A stretch of 64,000 nucleotides of DNA, from contig CAJFCJ010000009.1 of assembly GCA_904063045.1 (NCBI GenBank), positions 1,798,968 through 1,862,967 of the forward strand, given 5' to 3'. A model generated the notes under the pieces. That model was not told the DNA's origin. It searched no databases and worked only from the letters and a program-made list of their open reading frames with translations. The first letter of the stretch is position 1; each line of letters begins with the position of its first letter. This DNA comes from Dimorphilus gyrociliatus. Lineage: Eukaryota > Annelida > Polychaeta > Dinophilidae. A program made the translations under genes and the position numbers. This document shows, piece after piece, positions 47,279-57,728 of the stretch.

Positions 47279-48217
47279 ATGAAGATAATTCTATTTGTTT
47301 CTATTGTTTGTTTAGTATCTCTTGTTTCAAGCTATGATGGCTTAAAGGTTTTAAATGACATCATTGTTTCTATGGACAGAGGTTTAAACTTTCTTAATAG
47401 TCAGATAGGATCGCTTAATTTAGATTCAATTATTGGAACTAGAATAGTTGAGGACCAATTACGTATTGCTCATGAAAATCATCCTAAGTCAGAATATTTG
47501 GTTGAAATTCTACAAAAGATAGAAAAACTTCAACGTGATGCTTCTCTTATCAGTAATAAATCAATACCTTATCTTAAGCTGCAAGAGCCAAATTATTATT
47601 GGAAGATGAAAGATATTATTGCACCTGGAAGTTGGTTAATCAATAAACGCCATGATGATTTATTACTTGTAAAAAAAACTCAATTTGTTATTGGAAGAGA
47701 AGAAATGGACGGAAGTTTTTCAGATTATTGTATATCAAATCTCTTCCGGAAAAACTCCAATTGCAGAATTTCAAAATCTTGCAATAAAGTTATGACTTCC
47801 CCTTTTTTCAATCAATATTCATTAACTCATCAAGTATTCTTTTGGCTAATTTTCGAAAGGGCTGGCTGTTTTCTGTACGATAGCAGTGTGTTTATCAATT
47901 ATTTCACCCAACATTCCTGTTCTCGAGTTTTTCTTGAAGCTAGGGAATTCGAAAAAGAAGGTTATCCGAAGGACGGGAGAGATCTCTTTATGGAACAGAC
48001 TGCAATATGTGGTCTAAGAGGTTTTCGAAGGAATTTCTGTAATGCAAATTGGCTGAAAGAAATTTTGAAATGGCAAAAATCATCTGGTTGTTGGGGAGAG
48101 TCATCTTCCAACAAAAGAGATGAGAAAGGATTAAAGGGTGGTTGTCTTGCCCATCAAACAGCTGTTGCATTGGCGGCTCTCTCGCAACATTTACGTTTTA
48201 ATCTTGTCCAATTTTAG
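47279..48217 (+). CDS. C16orf89-like secreted protein, intronless
   Basis: A 312-residue product starting MKIILFVSIVCLVSLVSSY, a clear signal peptide. It matches the vertebrate C16orf89 (UPF0764; DUF4735 as I recall) pattern along its length: 'SIPYLKLQEPNYYWKMKDII' and 'PGSWL', a cysteine-rich middle ('CRISKSCNKVMTSPFFNQYS', 'LTHQVFFWL'), 'GYPKDGRDLFMEQTAICGLR' and 'WLKEILKWQKSSGCWG'. The molecular function of the family is unknown; human C16orf89 is a secreted thyroid-enriched protein. The gene begins only 60 nt after the folate-receptor-like stop codon, on the same strand. Both lack introns in a genome where most genes have many. Confidence 0.88.
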   Translation: MKIILFVSIVCLVSLVSSYDGLKVLNDIIVSMDRGLNFLNSQIGSLNLDSIIGTRIVEDQLRIAHENHPKSEYLVEILQKIEKLQRDASLISNKSIPYLKLQEPNYYWKMKDIIAPGSWLINKRHDDLLLVKKTQFVIGREEMDGSFSDYCISNLFRKNSNCRISKSCNKVMTSPFFNQYSLTHQVFFWLIFERAGCFLYDSSVFINYFTQHSCSRVFLEAREFEKEGYPKDGRDLFMEQTAICGLRGFRRNFCNANWLKEILKWQKSSGCWGESSSNKRDEKGLKGGCLAHQTAVALAALSQHLRFNLVQF

Positions 48218-48429
48218 ATATATTATTTTGCTTTCAAACTGTTGTCTTTATTTACAATACGCTTAATTTTAGTCTGTGCCTATTCAGTATGAATACAAAA
48301 ATCGTACGATTATTTTTGCAAAAGAAAGTATTAAAAATTTTGTTATTAGTGAATTGAATGATATACGAGATGGAGCGAACAAGGTGTGGTAAGAAAACAA
48401 TACATTTTGCAAATATTCAGCAAAATATA

Positions 48430-49590
48430 TTATACGGCACTCAATGATAAGTTTTGAACATCGGGAAAAAAGTCTTCCTTTTTAGCATGGTAAAAATCTA
48501 CATAATATTGATAATGTTCCGTTATCAGATGTTTATGTATACCCACTCCACTAACATACTGCCTTTTGCATTCGGGACAACGGAATTTGTCGTACTGTAG
48601 ATGAGATGATCTTATATGACGAAGTAGATCGTAATACTGTGGATAAGCATTTCGGCACAAAGGGCAATCTAGTCGAGATTTATCTTTCTGAACACCTTTT
48701 TTCGTATTGTCAACTAACCTATCACCTAAAAGCGTTCCATGTACTTTTAGAACGTGCTTCCCTTTGTCAGTCAATTCCTTGCAAATTCCGCATTTAATTA
48801 TTGCATTTCCATGTGCATCAGCTTCGCATGTCAAAAACATAGATGGTACGTGTCGATTTAGCCTATTTATATGCTCATGAACGTGTTGTTCATAACTTTC
48901 TGGTTCATCGAAAATAGTGTTACAAGACAAGCAAGTCCAGTCAGTTTTAAGTCTTTTTGTTCCCGGTAGTTCTTCAAAAGTATCTTTTCTGTGTTTTTTA
49001 ATATCAAGAGATTCACCGTCTGGTCTTAGAGTCATTCTAAGGTCTTCTCTACAAGCGTCAGCTACTCGTCTCTTGTACAGACGAACAGTTTCCTTAAAGT
49101 CTAGACTATCACAGCAGGCATTATTAGCAGCTTCTAGGTCTTGGCATAGTTCTTTTGAAAAAGAGCATATCGGTGATCTTAAGTCATGGCTCTCTAAAAC
49201 TCCTTCTTCAAAAAGGCTAAAGCAATTATTTATTGTTATCACGTATCCTAAATTTTCCTTCAGATTTATGTATACAGTTGCATTGATAAAAACGCATCTT
49301 TCTTCCGGAAGATATTTCTTGGTATATTCTTTTATAGGTTTTATAATACCTAAGTGTACTTCCAGTCTCGAAACCTCGTCAAACACTATATCTGCATTAT
49401 CAAGTGTTTCATTCGATGGAGCACAACGTTGCGACAATAGTATTGAGTTTGGTTTTAATCCCTGTCCAATTCTATAAACTATGAGTCCTTGTATCAAATC
49501 AAATCGAGAGGAAAATGTCAAAATGGCATTAATAAGTCTATTTTTTATCTCTAAGGCCAAGTTGTCAGATATACTCGCTGAAAACGCCAT
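48430..49590 (-). CDS. C2H2 zinc-finger protein, intronless, unidentified
   Basis: A 386-residue single-exon gene from MAFSASISDNLALEIKNRL. The first 200 residues form a folded-looking region without a recognised domain ('IVYRIGQGLKPNSI', 'FINATVYINLKENLGYVI'). A basic stretch (KKHRKD...TKRLK) may be a nuclear localisation signal. Zinc fingers follow: 'CLSCNTIFDEPESYEQHVHEH', a short 'CGICKELTDKGKHVLKVH', 'CPLCRNAYPQYYDLLRHIRSSH' and 'CPECKRQYVSGVGIHKHLITEH'. This layout suggests a nucleic-acid-binding nuclear protein. No orthologue recognised. Confidence 0.8.
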   Translation of the reverse strand: MAFSASISDNLALEIKNRLINAILTFSSRFDLIQGLIVYRIGQGLKPNSILLSQRCAPSNETLDNADIVFDEVSRLEVHLGIIKPIKEYTKKYLPEERCVFINATVYINLKENLGYVITINNCFSLFEEGVLESHDLRSPICSFSKELCQDLEAANNACCDSLDFKETVRLYKRRVADACREDLRMTLRPDGESLDIKKHRKDTFEELPGTKRLKTDWTCLSCNTIFDEPESYEQHVHEHINRLNRHVPSMFLTCEADAHGNAIIKCGICKELTDKGKHVLKVHGTLLGDRLVDNTKKGVQKDKSRLDCPLCRNAYPQYYDLLRHIRSSHLQYDKFRCPECKRQYVSGVGIHKHLITEHYQYYVDFYHAKKEDFFPDVQNLSLSAV

Positions 49591-49977
49591 TTGACACGGG
49601 TGTTACTAAATCCAAGAACGAAATATACCAACCAAGATGTCAACATACAAGAAAGTGTCGAAATTTAATTCGACTTTTTTTACCATTTCACAATAAATAT
49701 TAGAAATAGTATAAAGTATATAAAGAGTTATATGATGTATATCGTATTAGCGCTGCTACTTGAAAATTTTACGGCTTAGTATCAATATAATTTAAAAAGC
49801 TTTAATGGAAACGATATAAAAAATATCCACGTAAAAATTTATCAATCATTTATTTATTAAAGTTTTTGGTTTACGCAAATTATGTAATGTCTAATAAAAC
49901 AAACTTAATAAACTGGTTCGATATTATCTAATTAATTAAAAAAAAAAACCGGAGCACATATCCGAGCTAAACCGGTT

Positions 49978-49991
49978 GTTGTCATAACGAC
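49978..49991 (+). promoter_or_regulatory. Candidate RFX X-box before CFAP52
   Basis: GTTGTCATAACGAC fits the 14-mer X-box consensus RYYNYYWWRRNRRC at every position. It lies 65 nt before the CFAP52 start codon (site end to ATG), the usual distance for RFX-controlled ciliary genes. Confidence 0.6.
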
Positions 49992-50055
49992 CCCTATCAA
50001 CAGCAACCGAGTAAAAATAAACGAAGTCGGAATCGAGCTTTAATATTCGCTAACA

Positions 50056-52282
50056 ATGGTTGAAGAAGCTGTGAATAAACCTGTTTTAGAGTTGCAAAAT
50101 GCAATTGGCTTTGGCGGTAGGTTGAAATTAATAAAGAATATTTAAAAATATAAATAAAAAGTGTTTCAAAATAAAAATTTTCTTTAATCTCTTTCACGAG
50201 TGGTAGAAAGAAGTAAAGTTCACGTTTTATATATTTAGGCTGTCGGTTAGTCTAATATTAAACTATGAAGAAGTAATGTTAATAGCTAATTTGATGAATG
50301 TAGGAGTGAAAAGTTAATAACAACATTTGTAAACATTAATATAAAATAGAACTTTTAATCTATTTTCTGCTTTTTTTTTTAAGGGACCGTCCCAAATGGG
50401 TTGAAGGTACACCCTAACCGACAAAGTCTTATTTATCCAATTGGATGCACAGTGGTTGTTAGGGATTTAGCGACGAACAAGCAAGAATTCCTTTCCGGTC
50501 ATTCTAACACAATTTCAGCGGTCGCTGTCTCTAAAAGCGGAAAATATATAGCTTCTGGACAAATAACACATATGGGTTTTAAGGCAGATATCATCGTTTG
50601 GGATTTTGAAACTCTTTCCATGTATTGCAAACTTACACTTCATATGGTTAAAATTCAAGATTTGGCTTTTAGTACAAATGATAAGTATCTTGTTAGCTTG
50701 GGTGGAGAAGACGATTCTGGAGGCAGTGTCGTTGTTTGGAACTTAGAAACGAAAGAAGCAATATGTGGAGCTCCAGCTCAAGTGCCATCGGCTGGAGTCA
50801 CACATTGTGTTACCTGTTTTAATGAGGATGACATGAAATTTGCAACAGGAGGAAAGGACACTCTAAGAATATGGCAACTAGATTTGCCTAATCGAAAAAT
50901 CCGACCAACTGATATAAGTACTGGACAAACTAAGAGAGTAATAAGATGCTTAACCGTAAGTTTTATACTTTCTAAGTAAAATGGTGAAAATAAATTATAT
51001 TAGCTGAAAAAAAAATCCACTTCACTAGGTTGCTCATGGAGACGGGATGCTCTACTGTGGAACAACTACAGGCGACATTATGTCTGTTTTTACTACAACT
51101 TTTAAGATGCAAACTTTTGGACCTGAGAAACATCCATTTAGTTTGGGTATTTGTTCCTTGGAACAGCTACCAACTGAAGAAATATTAGTTGGTGCTGGAG
51201 ATGGAACTGTTGCCGTTGTCCAAGGACCTAATAAAAGATTTAAGAGGACGTCAAAATGTGTCAAAGTCAAAGGCGCCATCACGTCTATATCATTAAGAGG
51301 AAAAGGCCATCAATTCTTCGTTGGAACTGATAAATGCGAAATATATAAATTTAACTTTGGAGATTTTAAACCCGAACTTGTTGAAACATGCCATCATGGA
51401 CCAGTTACTGACCTAGTTTTCCCGACTAATTGCCCGGAACTCTATGTTACATCTTCAAAAGAAGATATTCGAATTTGGGATGCAAATAGCGCGAGAGAAT
51501 TAAGACGCTTCACCGTGCCAAACATGGAATGTACCAGTGTTTGTATAACAGGTGACGGCCATCTTATCGTATCGGGTTGGACAGACGGAAGAATCAGACT
51601 ATTCCTACCTGAGAGTGGAGAATGCGTCCATACTATTGGCGAGGCACACAATCTTGGCGTTACGGCTTTAGCTGTCTTTTCTGATAATAGGCATTTGGTA
51701 AGTGGTGGTAAGGAAGGAGATGTACGCCTATGGAGGATATCAAAGAGACCGTATGCTTCTAAACTCCTCCATGATCTTCACGAGCATAAAGCGGCTGTAA
51801 CTTGCGTAACCTTAAAAAAAGATGACTCGGAGTGTGTAACTAGCTCTACTGATGGAACATGTATCATATGGGATTTAAACGTGGACAAACCATTCAGAAG
51901 ACAAATGTTACGTCTTAATACCCTCTTCAACAACGTGACCTATCATCCGGAAGAGCATCAAGTTATAGCAGCAGGAACTGACAGAAAAATAAGCTACTGG
52001 GAATCCGCTGATGGTTCATTGATCAGGGAGTTGGACGCGTCAAGTACTGGAGCTATAAACGCCTTGGATGTATCATCATGCGGATCTTTTTTTGTATCTG
52101 GTAGTGAAGATAAATTGGTTAAGGTCTGGACTTATGACAGGGGAGTAACAACTCATATCGGGGTTGGTCATAGCGCCCCGGTGGCCAAGGTTAAAATCAG
52201 TCCTGGTCACAACTGTATTGTTTCAGTTGGAATGGATGGGTCAATAATTAGGTGGAAGATGCCTGGAGGTGACGAAGAATAA
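50056..52282 (+). CDS. CFAP52: Cilia- and flagella-associated protein 52 (WDR16)
   Basis: WD40 protein of motile cilia; in axonemes it is a microtubule inner protein. Three exons (50056-50116, 50384-50955, 51029-52282) give 628 residues, against about 620 in human. WD repeats cover the whole chain: 'FLSGHSNTISAVAVSKSGKY', 'GFKADIIVWDFE', 'YLVSLGGEDDSGGSVVVWN', 'FYPE'-free spacing as in the family, 'CGTTTGDIMSV', 'GKGHQFFVGTDKCEIY', 'STDGTCIIWDL', 'NTLFNNVTYHPEEHQVIAAG', 'GTDRKISYWE' and 'LVKVWTYDRG...HIGVGHSA'. An X-box lies just upstream, fitting a ciliated animal. Full-length match. Confidence 0.97.
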
Positions 52283-52606
52283 CTCTTTTATAAAAACATT
52301 TTAATTTTAATAAGAACGTATCATTACCTTTATTAATAAAGTTTGTAAGATCATATAAAATATATATGTCACTTCTTTTCGAAATTATCAAGCACTATTT
52401 ATTCATTAAAGTACTAAATAGCAATAAATGAACCGGAAAACAAAACTATAGAGAAATTGGCTATAAGAGTCACGTGAAGTTGTTGATTAAATAGAAAAAT
52501 TAGTTTATATGTTGTTTTTAGTACAAGCTTTCTTTGTTACAAGATAGGTTAAATATACCGATATAATCTAATGCTAATTTAAGAACATGATTAAAGAAAT
52601 ATCATA

Positions 52607-53047
52607 CTACTTAAAAGGTACGATAACCATAGGAGGATGGCCTCGATAGCTCTCCAAATCAATTTTCTTCTTTTTAACGACTTTCCTTGCTTTTTTCTTT
52701 TTTTCTTCCTGCTTTTTTTTTAACGTAGAGCTTAATTCTGCGACATTCTTTGTAATTTTCTTACAAGAGCACGATTCGTGCTCGTCCATGAATATAACAG
52801 TCCGCTTCCAGACTTTTTCCAGTTTCCATACACGAAATGATTTTAATTTTATGCCATTTTCTTTGCAATTTTCACAATTCCCCGAGCATCTTGATACGTT
52901 GAAACACGATGGAAAAATTCCAGATTCATCGGCATTTTCTAAGCAGACTTTTTTAGTTTTTAACAAACAAGTACTGTTACTTGTTTCTAGTAACGAAAAG
53001 AAAATAACGAACAGTAATTGACACGGCCGAGTTGACTTCGTTAACAT
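52607..53047 (-). CDS. Small secreted PDGF/VEGF-like cystine-knot protein
   Basis: A 146-residue single-exon product. The signal peptide MLTKSTRPCQLLFVIFFSLL is followed by a cysteine-spaced block: 'FPSCFNVSRCSGNCENC', then a strand 'LKSFRVWKLEKVWKRTVIF' and 'HESCSCKK'. This follows the PDGF/VEGF pattern of a CxxVxRCxGxC segment and a closing CxC. The usual adjacent CC of 'RCSGCC' is changed to 'RCSGNC', so the knot or the dimer cysteine differs. The C-terminus is strongly basic (KKKQEEKKKKARKVVKKKK), like the retention tails of PDGF/VEGF. It may act as an extracellular ligand of a receptor tyrosine kinase, which is inference. The alternative is an unrelated cysteine-rich secreted protein. 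Confidence 0.6.
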   Translation of the reverse strand: MLTKSTRPCQLLFVIFFSLLETSNSTCLLKTKKVCLENADESGIFPSCFNVSRCSGNCENCKENGIKLKSFRVWKLEKVWKRTVIFMDEHESCSCKKITKNVAELSSTLKKKQEEKKKKARKVVKKKKIDLESYRGHPPMVIVPFK

Positions 53048-54708
53048 TGTTAAATTATCGGTTAATAAGAGTATATATATATATTTTTATTACTTGTTTC
53101 TTACCTGATTTAATTATAAAGCAGAAGAAAAGAATAGCGAGAGCAAAGCCGTTCATTTCTCGATAAATGCCTTAGCCGATTGCCTCTCGTAGGCTCTCTG
53201 ATGGTGGCGAAAAGCCGTTTGACGTTATTGAGCGTTTTTAGAATTTTTCCTGCTAGGCCTAACTATACCATTTTTCAATTTAACAAAAAAGGCAAACCAA
53301 GATAATAGCATATACTGTATATATATATATATATATATACATTTATGCTCTTATGGTTAAATTTAAATTTGCCACTTTCTACCTTTCTACCCTATTTTAT
53401 ATATACAAAAGTAATGGCTTACATTGTTTAATTAATCACAGGAAAAAACACTGGATAATTCTTATAAGCGCCATCTATGGGATTCGAAGAAGAGAGCCTT
53501 TGCGTGGAACGTTCGATTTTAGCCCTTTTTATCTTGCGGTAACACGAAACTACATGAAATTAAACGATAAAAAAGGATTTAGCTTATATAAACTTTTAAG
53601 ACTTTATTTGAAAATTCTAAGAAGAGAATGAATACTGAAAGAAATGAATTAAACTCGTGAGATAGGGGAATATTACGTTATTAAATAAACGATCCTTTTT
53701 GTTAATACAAGGATAATCTGCTTAAAATTGATGTTAATTTGAAACTTAATAGAGCAAGTTCCTTTAAATAAGTCTTCTATTACTAAGAAAAAATGTAATT
53801 GGTCTATTCTCCCTTACCCCTTTAGAGAATGTTTGATAAACATAAAGATTTACATAGGATAGTACGTTTATCTAGCAATTAACAACTTGATAAGAGGAAG
53901 TTGAAGTTTTGCTGAAGAGAGCGACTCATTTGCCTGGATAGGAGAAAAACAGTTTCTTTTGTCTTAATACTATAAAGTTTAAATGATCTCATTGAAAGCT
54001 AAAAACTCTCCTTCAGGGCTCCTTTACGTCATTATAAACAAAAATAGCATTTTTCTTTAAAGAAATCTCGTGCAAAAAGCGCTAGTGATCATGCATAGTT
54101 TATACAGAGATGATAAACGAAGCAGATTTCTTCAGCAAGACAACTTATACCGTGGAGATCGTTAAGGATTTGTATATTAAGCTAAGGATAATCAATCAGT
54201 TCAGAAGAAACAAATATTTTTAAATATTCTGGTTTCAAGGTTGTCCCATTGTATCGAAAGAATAGAGACATTTATCTTTTTCTGAATATCCTTTAAGTAA
54301 TGATAGATGCATTTAGCAGCAAACTAGGTGGCGTCAGTTCCTAAAAACACAAAACTACGCTAGAGAATAGGGCACTGCTGGTAATTAGTGGCATTAGCAG
54401 GTGTTACCTTTGCTAATATTACAAAATTTCGTAGAATCATATACAGGTATGAAATTGATTAATTTACCCGACTTTCCACTTACTTTTCCACTTGAATGAT
54501 CTAGTAAAATAAGGTCACAAACTAGGGGGCGCTATAAAAAAGAACGTTACTTTGTGCCATAAGCCACAGCAATTGCAGTTTGTAACAACTTGTCGAAATA
54601 ACAAGAAATCCAAAACTCTTAAATATATATAGATATATAGATATAGAAATATATATATATATATGTATATATATATGTAGAGCTGACAATGTGAAGATTT
54701 AGTTGAAA
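53048..54708. other. Intergenic region, no supported gene
   Basis: About 1.66 kb. It holds (TA)n-type tracts at about 53311-53340 and 54617-54676, the latter just before the next gene's start codon. An open frame at 53353-53631 lacks recognisable content and splice context. I see no RNA gene. Confidence 0.5.
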
Positions 54709-57269
54709 ATGTCTAACAAAGTAAGAAAATGTGGCGTTAGACATTTTTGCCTCGGAGCGTTTCTCGTTTTCATCGGATCTGTATTATTATGTGCTCTGGG
54801 ATTTACGGTCATACTTCCATATGAAGCAACGAGATTATGGCCGGAAGTTACCTGTTACGTCTTAAATTCCTCTTACGATAGGACTACATGCTCTTGTAAT
54901 AGAGAGGTAAGAACCTGATTTATTTTCTCATTTTCCTTATTTGCTTTCATTATAAAATAACTAAAAATAACCTTTCAAGTCTCTTTTCTTTCTGTAAAAA
55001 GCATCTTAAAAACAATTGGTTAGCTTAAGTGGACGTTAAAAACAATTAAAATTTGGGAATTTCATTAACTTGAAACATCTTCAAAGAATTTTGTCAATAA
55101 TCAATTAATCTTGTTTTCTTTCGCCAATGTCTTAAATTTATTAGAAGTGTTTTGTATTCTTAACTTGAAAAGGAAAGTAAAAGAATGAATGAAAATGTAA
55201 TCATAACTAGTAAGATTGTTATATTATAAATGAATATTCAAATACTTATAATTAATTATGAATATTATTAAATGACGTTCACAACAATTTATCCAATTCT
55301 GTTACTTTCTATAATGCATTTTAGCTTACTAAGCTATAACAATCATAAGTTTCTATTATAGTATAATACAGAAAGGATTATTAATGAGCTAGATTGTGTA
55401 TAGCTTCCATGTTTAGGTTTTTGTATATGCTTTATTCCTTTCTAAAGCTAAAACTTTAATTGAAAACTATTAGCTACAAGGCTTTCTAATACGAAAGACA
55501 CTATCTCCTTCTAGAGCTTGAGTGATCTAAGCTAGGTTTAAGCTTTCTTCTAATCTTTCATCCTTCACCTTAAATGTATAACGCAAAACAGGCTCTATTT
55601 TAGGGAACAAAAAAAAGAGAATAGAACATGGAGCTTCTTTTTTTGTGATGACTAAAAATGATTAATTGATTAATAATTTGATCTTTACAAACCTATTATC
55701 TGGTAAATAGCGATAGGTCCTTATGATTTATTTAATGTTCTAAATAAATAAACATTAAAGTGAATATAAACAATACAAAAATAAATGACAAGTAAATAAT
55801 ATTCGTTAATATTACATAACGTATAAATATAAGCTATTTTTATACATTAAATATATACTTTATAATGCATATAGAATATTGTATATAATATCTATAATGT
55901 TTATATTGCACTGTAACAGTAAATATATGAAATAAGGTTAGAATTTTTCTACCGAACTAGCATATATCACGGCTCTCTGGATGCGTATTATGTTTCTATT
56001 GTAATCAAGTACATCCTAAAATCATATTCCATTTATTTACGGATGTTTAAGTTATTGATTTATGTATTAAAAGACAACGAAAACCTAAATATTTTTCATG
56101 ATAGTACTTTATCAAATTATACAGTTTTATGTCAATTTATCTTCCCCTCTTTTTGTTTTTTATTACAGTTAAAGATGCTGAATAAGTGCATTAATCTTTT
56201 CCTCCAACTAGCTTTTATAGGAAATAAAATACTCAGCTCCAGTTAAGCACACAAACTTTGTCATGTTCAGTTTGCAATCTATAAATACTTTCATTCTCTC
56301 TATATATACATATATATGTACAGTATATACAGTATATTAAATTAATGGTTATATAATATTTATAATACTACTTTATTCTTATTTATCTTTATTTCCATAC
56401 AGATTCCTTTATCATGCTCCAATAAATATCCATGCTTAAAAATCCAAGTTTCCTATTCTCTTCATCAGCTAATAATGATCAACAGTACGTCCGTCAATAG
56501 TTCTCAAGAATATAAGGGCAATGAAAATAGAGTTCGAAATGCTTTTCTCTTCCGCTCCTGGCAAGAATCCTTCTATAATAAGGTTCCTTTGTTTACATTA
56601 TTATAGAAATCTTTTGCAACTACTTTATTTCAAAATATTAAAGACTGTTTTTTTTTAATTGTAAGCAAAACAATACAACAAATAAATAAAGCACAAAAAG
56701 CTGAGGTGCCTGCAAAAATCCCCAGTGGTATTTTATCTGCAAGAGAGATAGTCGTTACTCTTCCAGAGTTGTTGTAACGATACGGTTTGGTGTAGATAAT
56801 GTTTAGGAACAAAAAAGCAATTTTAGTGGTATGTTTTCAGGCTAGGAAACATCTTGAATGAAATCATATTTTCGCATGAGAGAAATGCTTTTAAAGATAA
56901 TTTTTACAGTTGAGTAATTCGTAGCAAACAATATCTTTAAAATTTTACTCGGAAAATATTTTCATCAGCAACAGTCTTTCATCGTTCAAAGGGAAAGAGA
57001 TAAAACTTTGATTAATTAGTCATTGAATGAAATTTATTCATTATACAGTGCAGTATAAATGAATGCGCCGATGAAGAATGGAATAATAAAGTAACAGAAA
57101 AGTTTGCCGCTACATACGGTATTGTTAAATCAACATTTCAATGCTTCTTTAATCCTGAACAACCCAATTCCGTAATTATTGAGGTTTGTGTTAGAAATAT
57201 TTTTTTGCTTCCAAATCACCTCTGTAGAAATATTATATCTAATATATATGTATATACTGTATATATACA

Positions 57270-57318
<49 letters not shown>

Positions 57319-57728
57319 ATATATACTACATATCCTACGGTTATATTGCTTATATTTAATTTCCTGTTTCCAAGCTTATATTTCTTATATTCAATCAACT
57401 TTCTGCCCTCTAGAAAGTCGACAAATCCGTCATGATGCACTCATTAATTTGGCCCCTTATTTGTCTATTGATCGGTCTTCTAATTTGGTTTGGATTGTGC
57501 TTGGGTTGTTGGCGGATAGAATTCGAACAATATCATACCCAGCAACGACATTATAATCTACACGACAGGTTTGTCAATTTCTACACAAAAGAACGTCTAT
57601 ATCCTAAATTTTCCTTTTTTGATAAATGTCTTCGTTCTGTTAACAACTCCTTCCCTCACTCAATATATTGTGTTTATTTATTCTATTTACTATTCTACAG
57701 ACGAATGGAATCTCAACTGTTTTTCTAG
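54709..57728 (+). CDS. BK-channel beta subunit-like / TipE-like two-transmembrane protein
   Basis: Five exons (54709-54906, 56403-56582, 57049-57183, 57414-57568, 57701-57728) join in phase to 231 residues. A short cytoplasmic start (MSNKVRKCGVRHFC) is followed by TM1 ('LGAFLVFIGSVLLCALGFTV') and a cysteine-rich extracellular loop with 'VTCYVLNSS', 'SNKYPCLKIQVSY' and 'STFQCFFNPEQPNSVII'. TM2 ('LIWPLICLLIGLLIWFGLCL') and a short tail end the protein. The YPCL-x-V and C-F/Y-x-P segments with 'HSLIWPLI' match the KCNMB family (auxiliary subunits of Slo1 potassium channels) and its relative TipE. Length agrees with KCNMB (about 190-280). Intron 1 is 1.5 kb, very long for this genome, and exon 2 uses a weak donor (GTTCCT). 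KCNMB versus TipE is unresolved. Confidence 0.68.
57271..57315. repeat. (TA)n microsatellite in channel-subunit intron 3
   Basis: An uninterrupted TA run preceded by the palindromic ATACTGTATATATACAGTAT at about 57253-57272. Confidence 0.9.

Noticed and set aside
49948-49976. ACCGG...CCGGT short hairpin upstream of CFAP52
   Set aside because: A five-base stem with a long loop is weak; the adjacent X-box explains the conserved-looking bases better.
53353-53631. 92-codon plus-strand frame as a possible gene
   Set aside because: No recognisable domain, signal or splice context; fits random frames in the region.
57179-57556. Frames across the channel-subunit intron encoding IYIYIY runs
   Set aside because: Translation of a (TA)n microsatellite; the coding exons are the flanking spliced segments.
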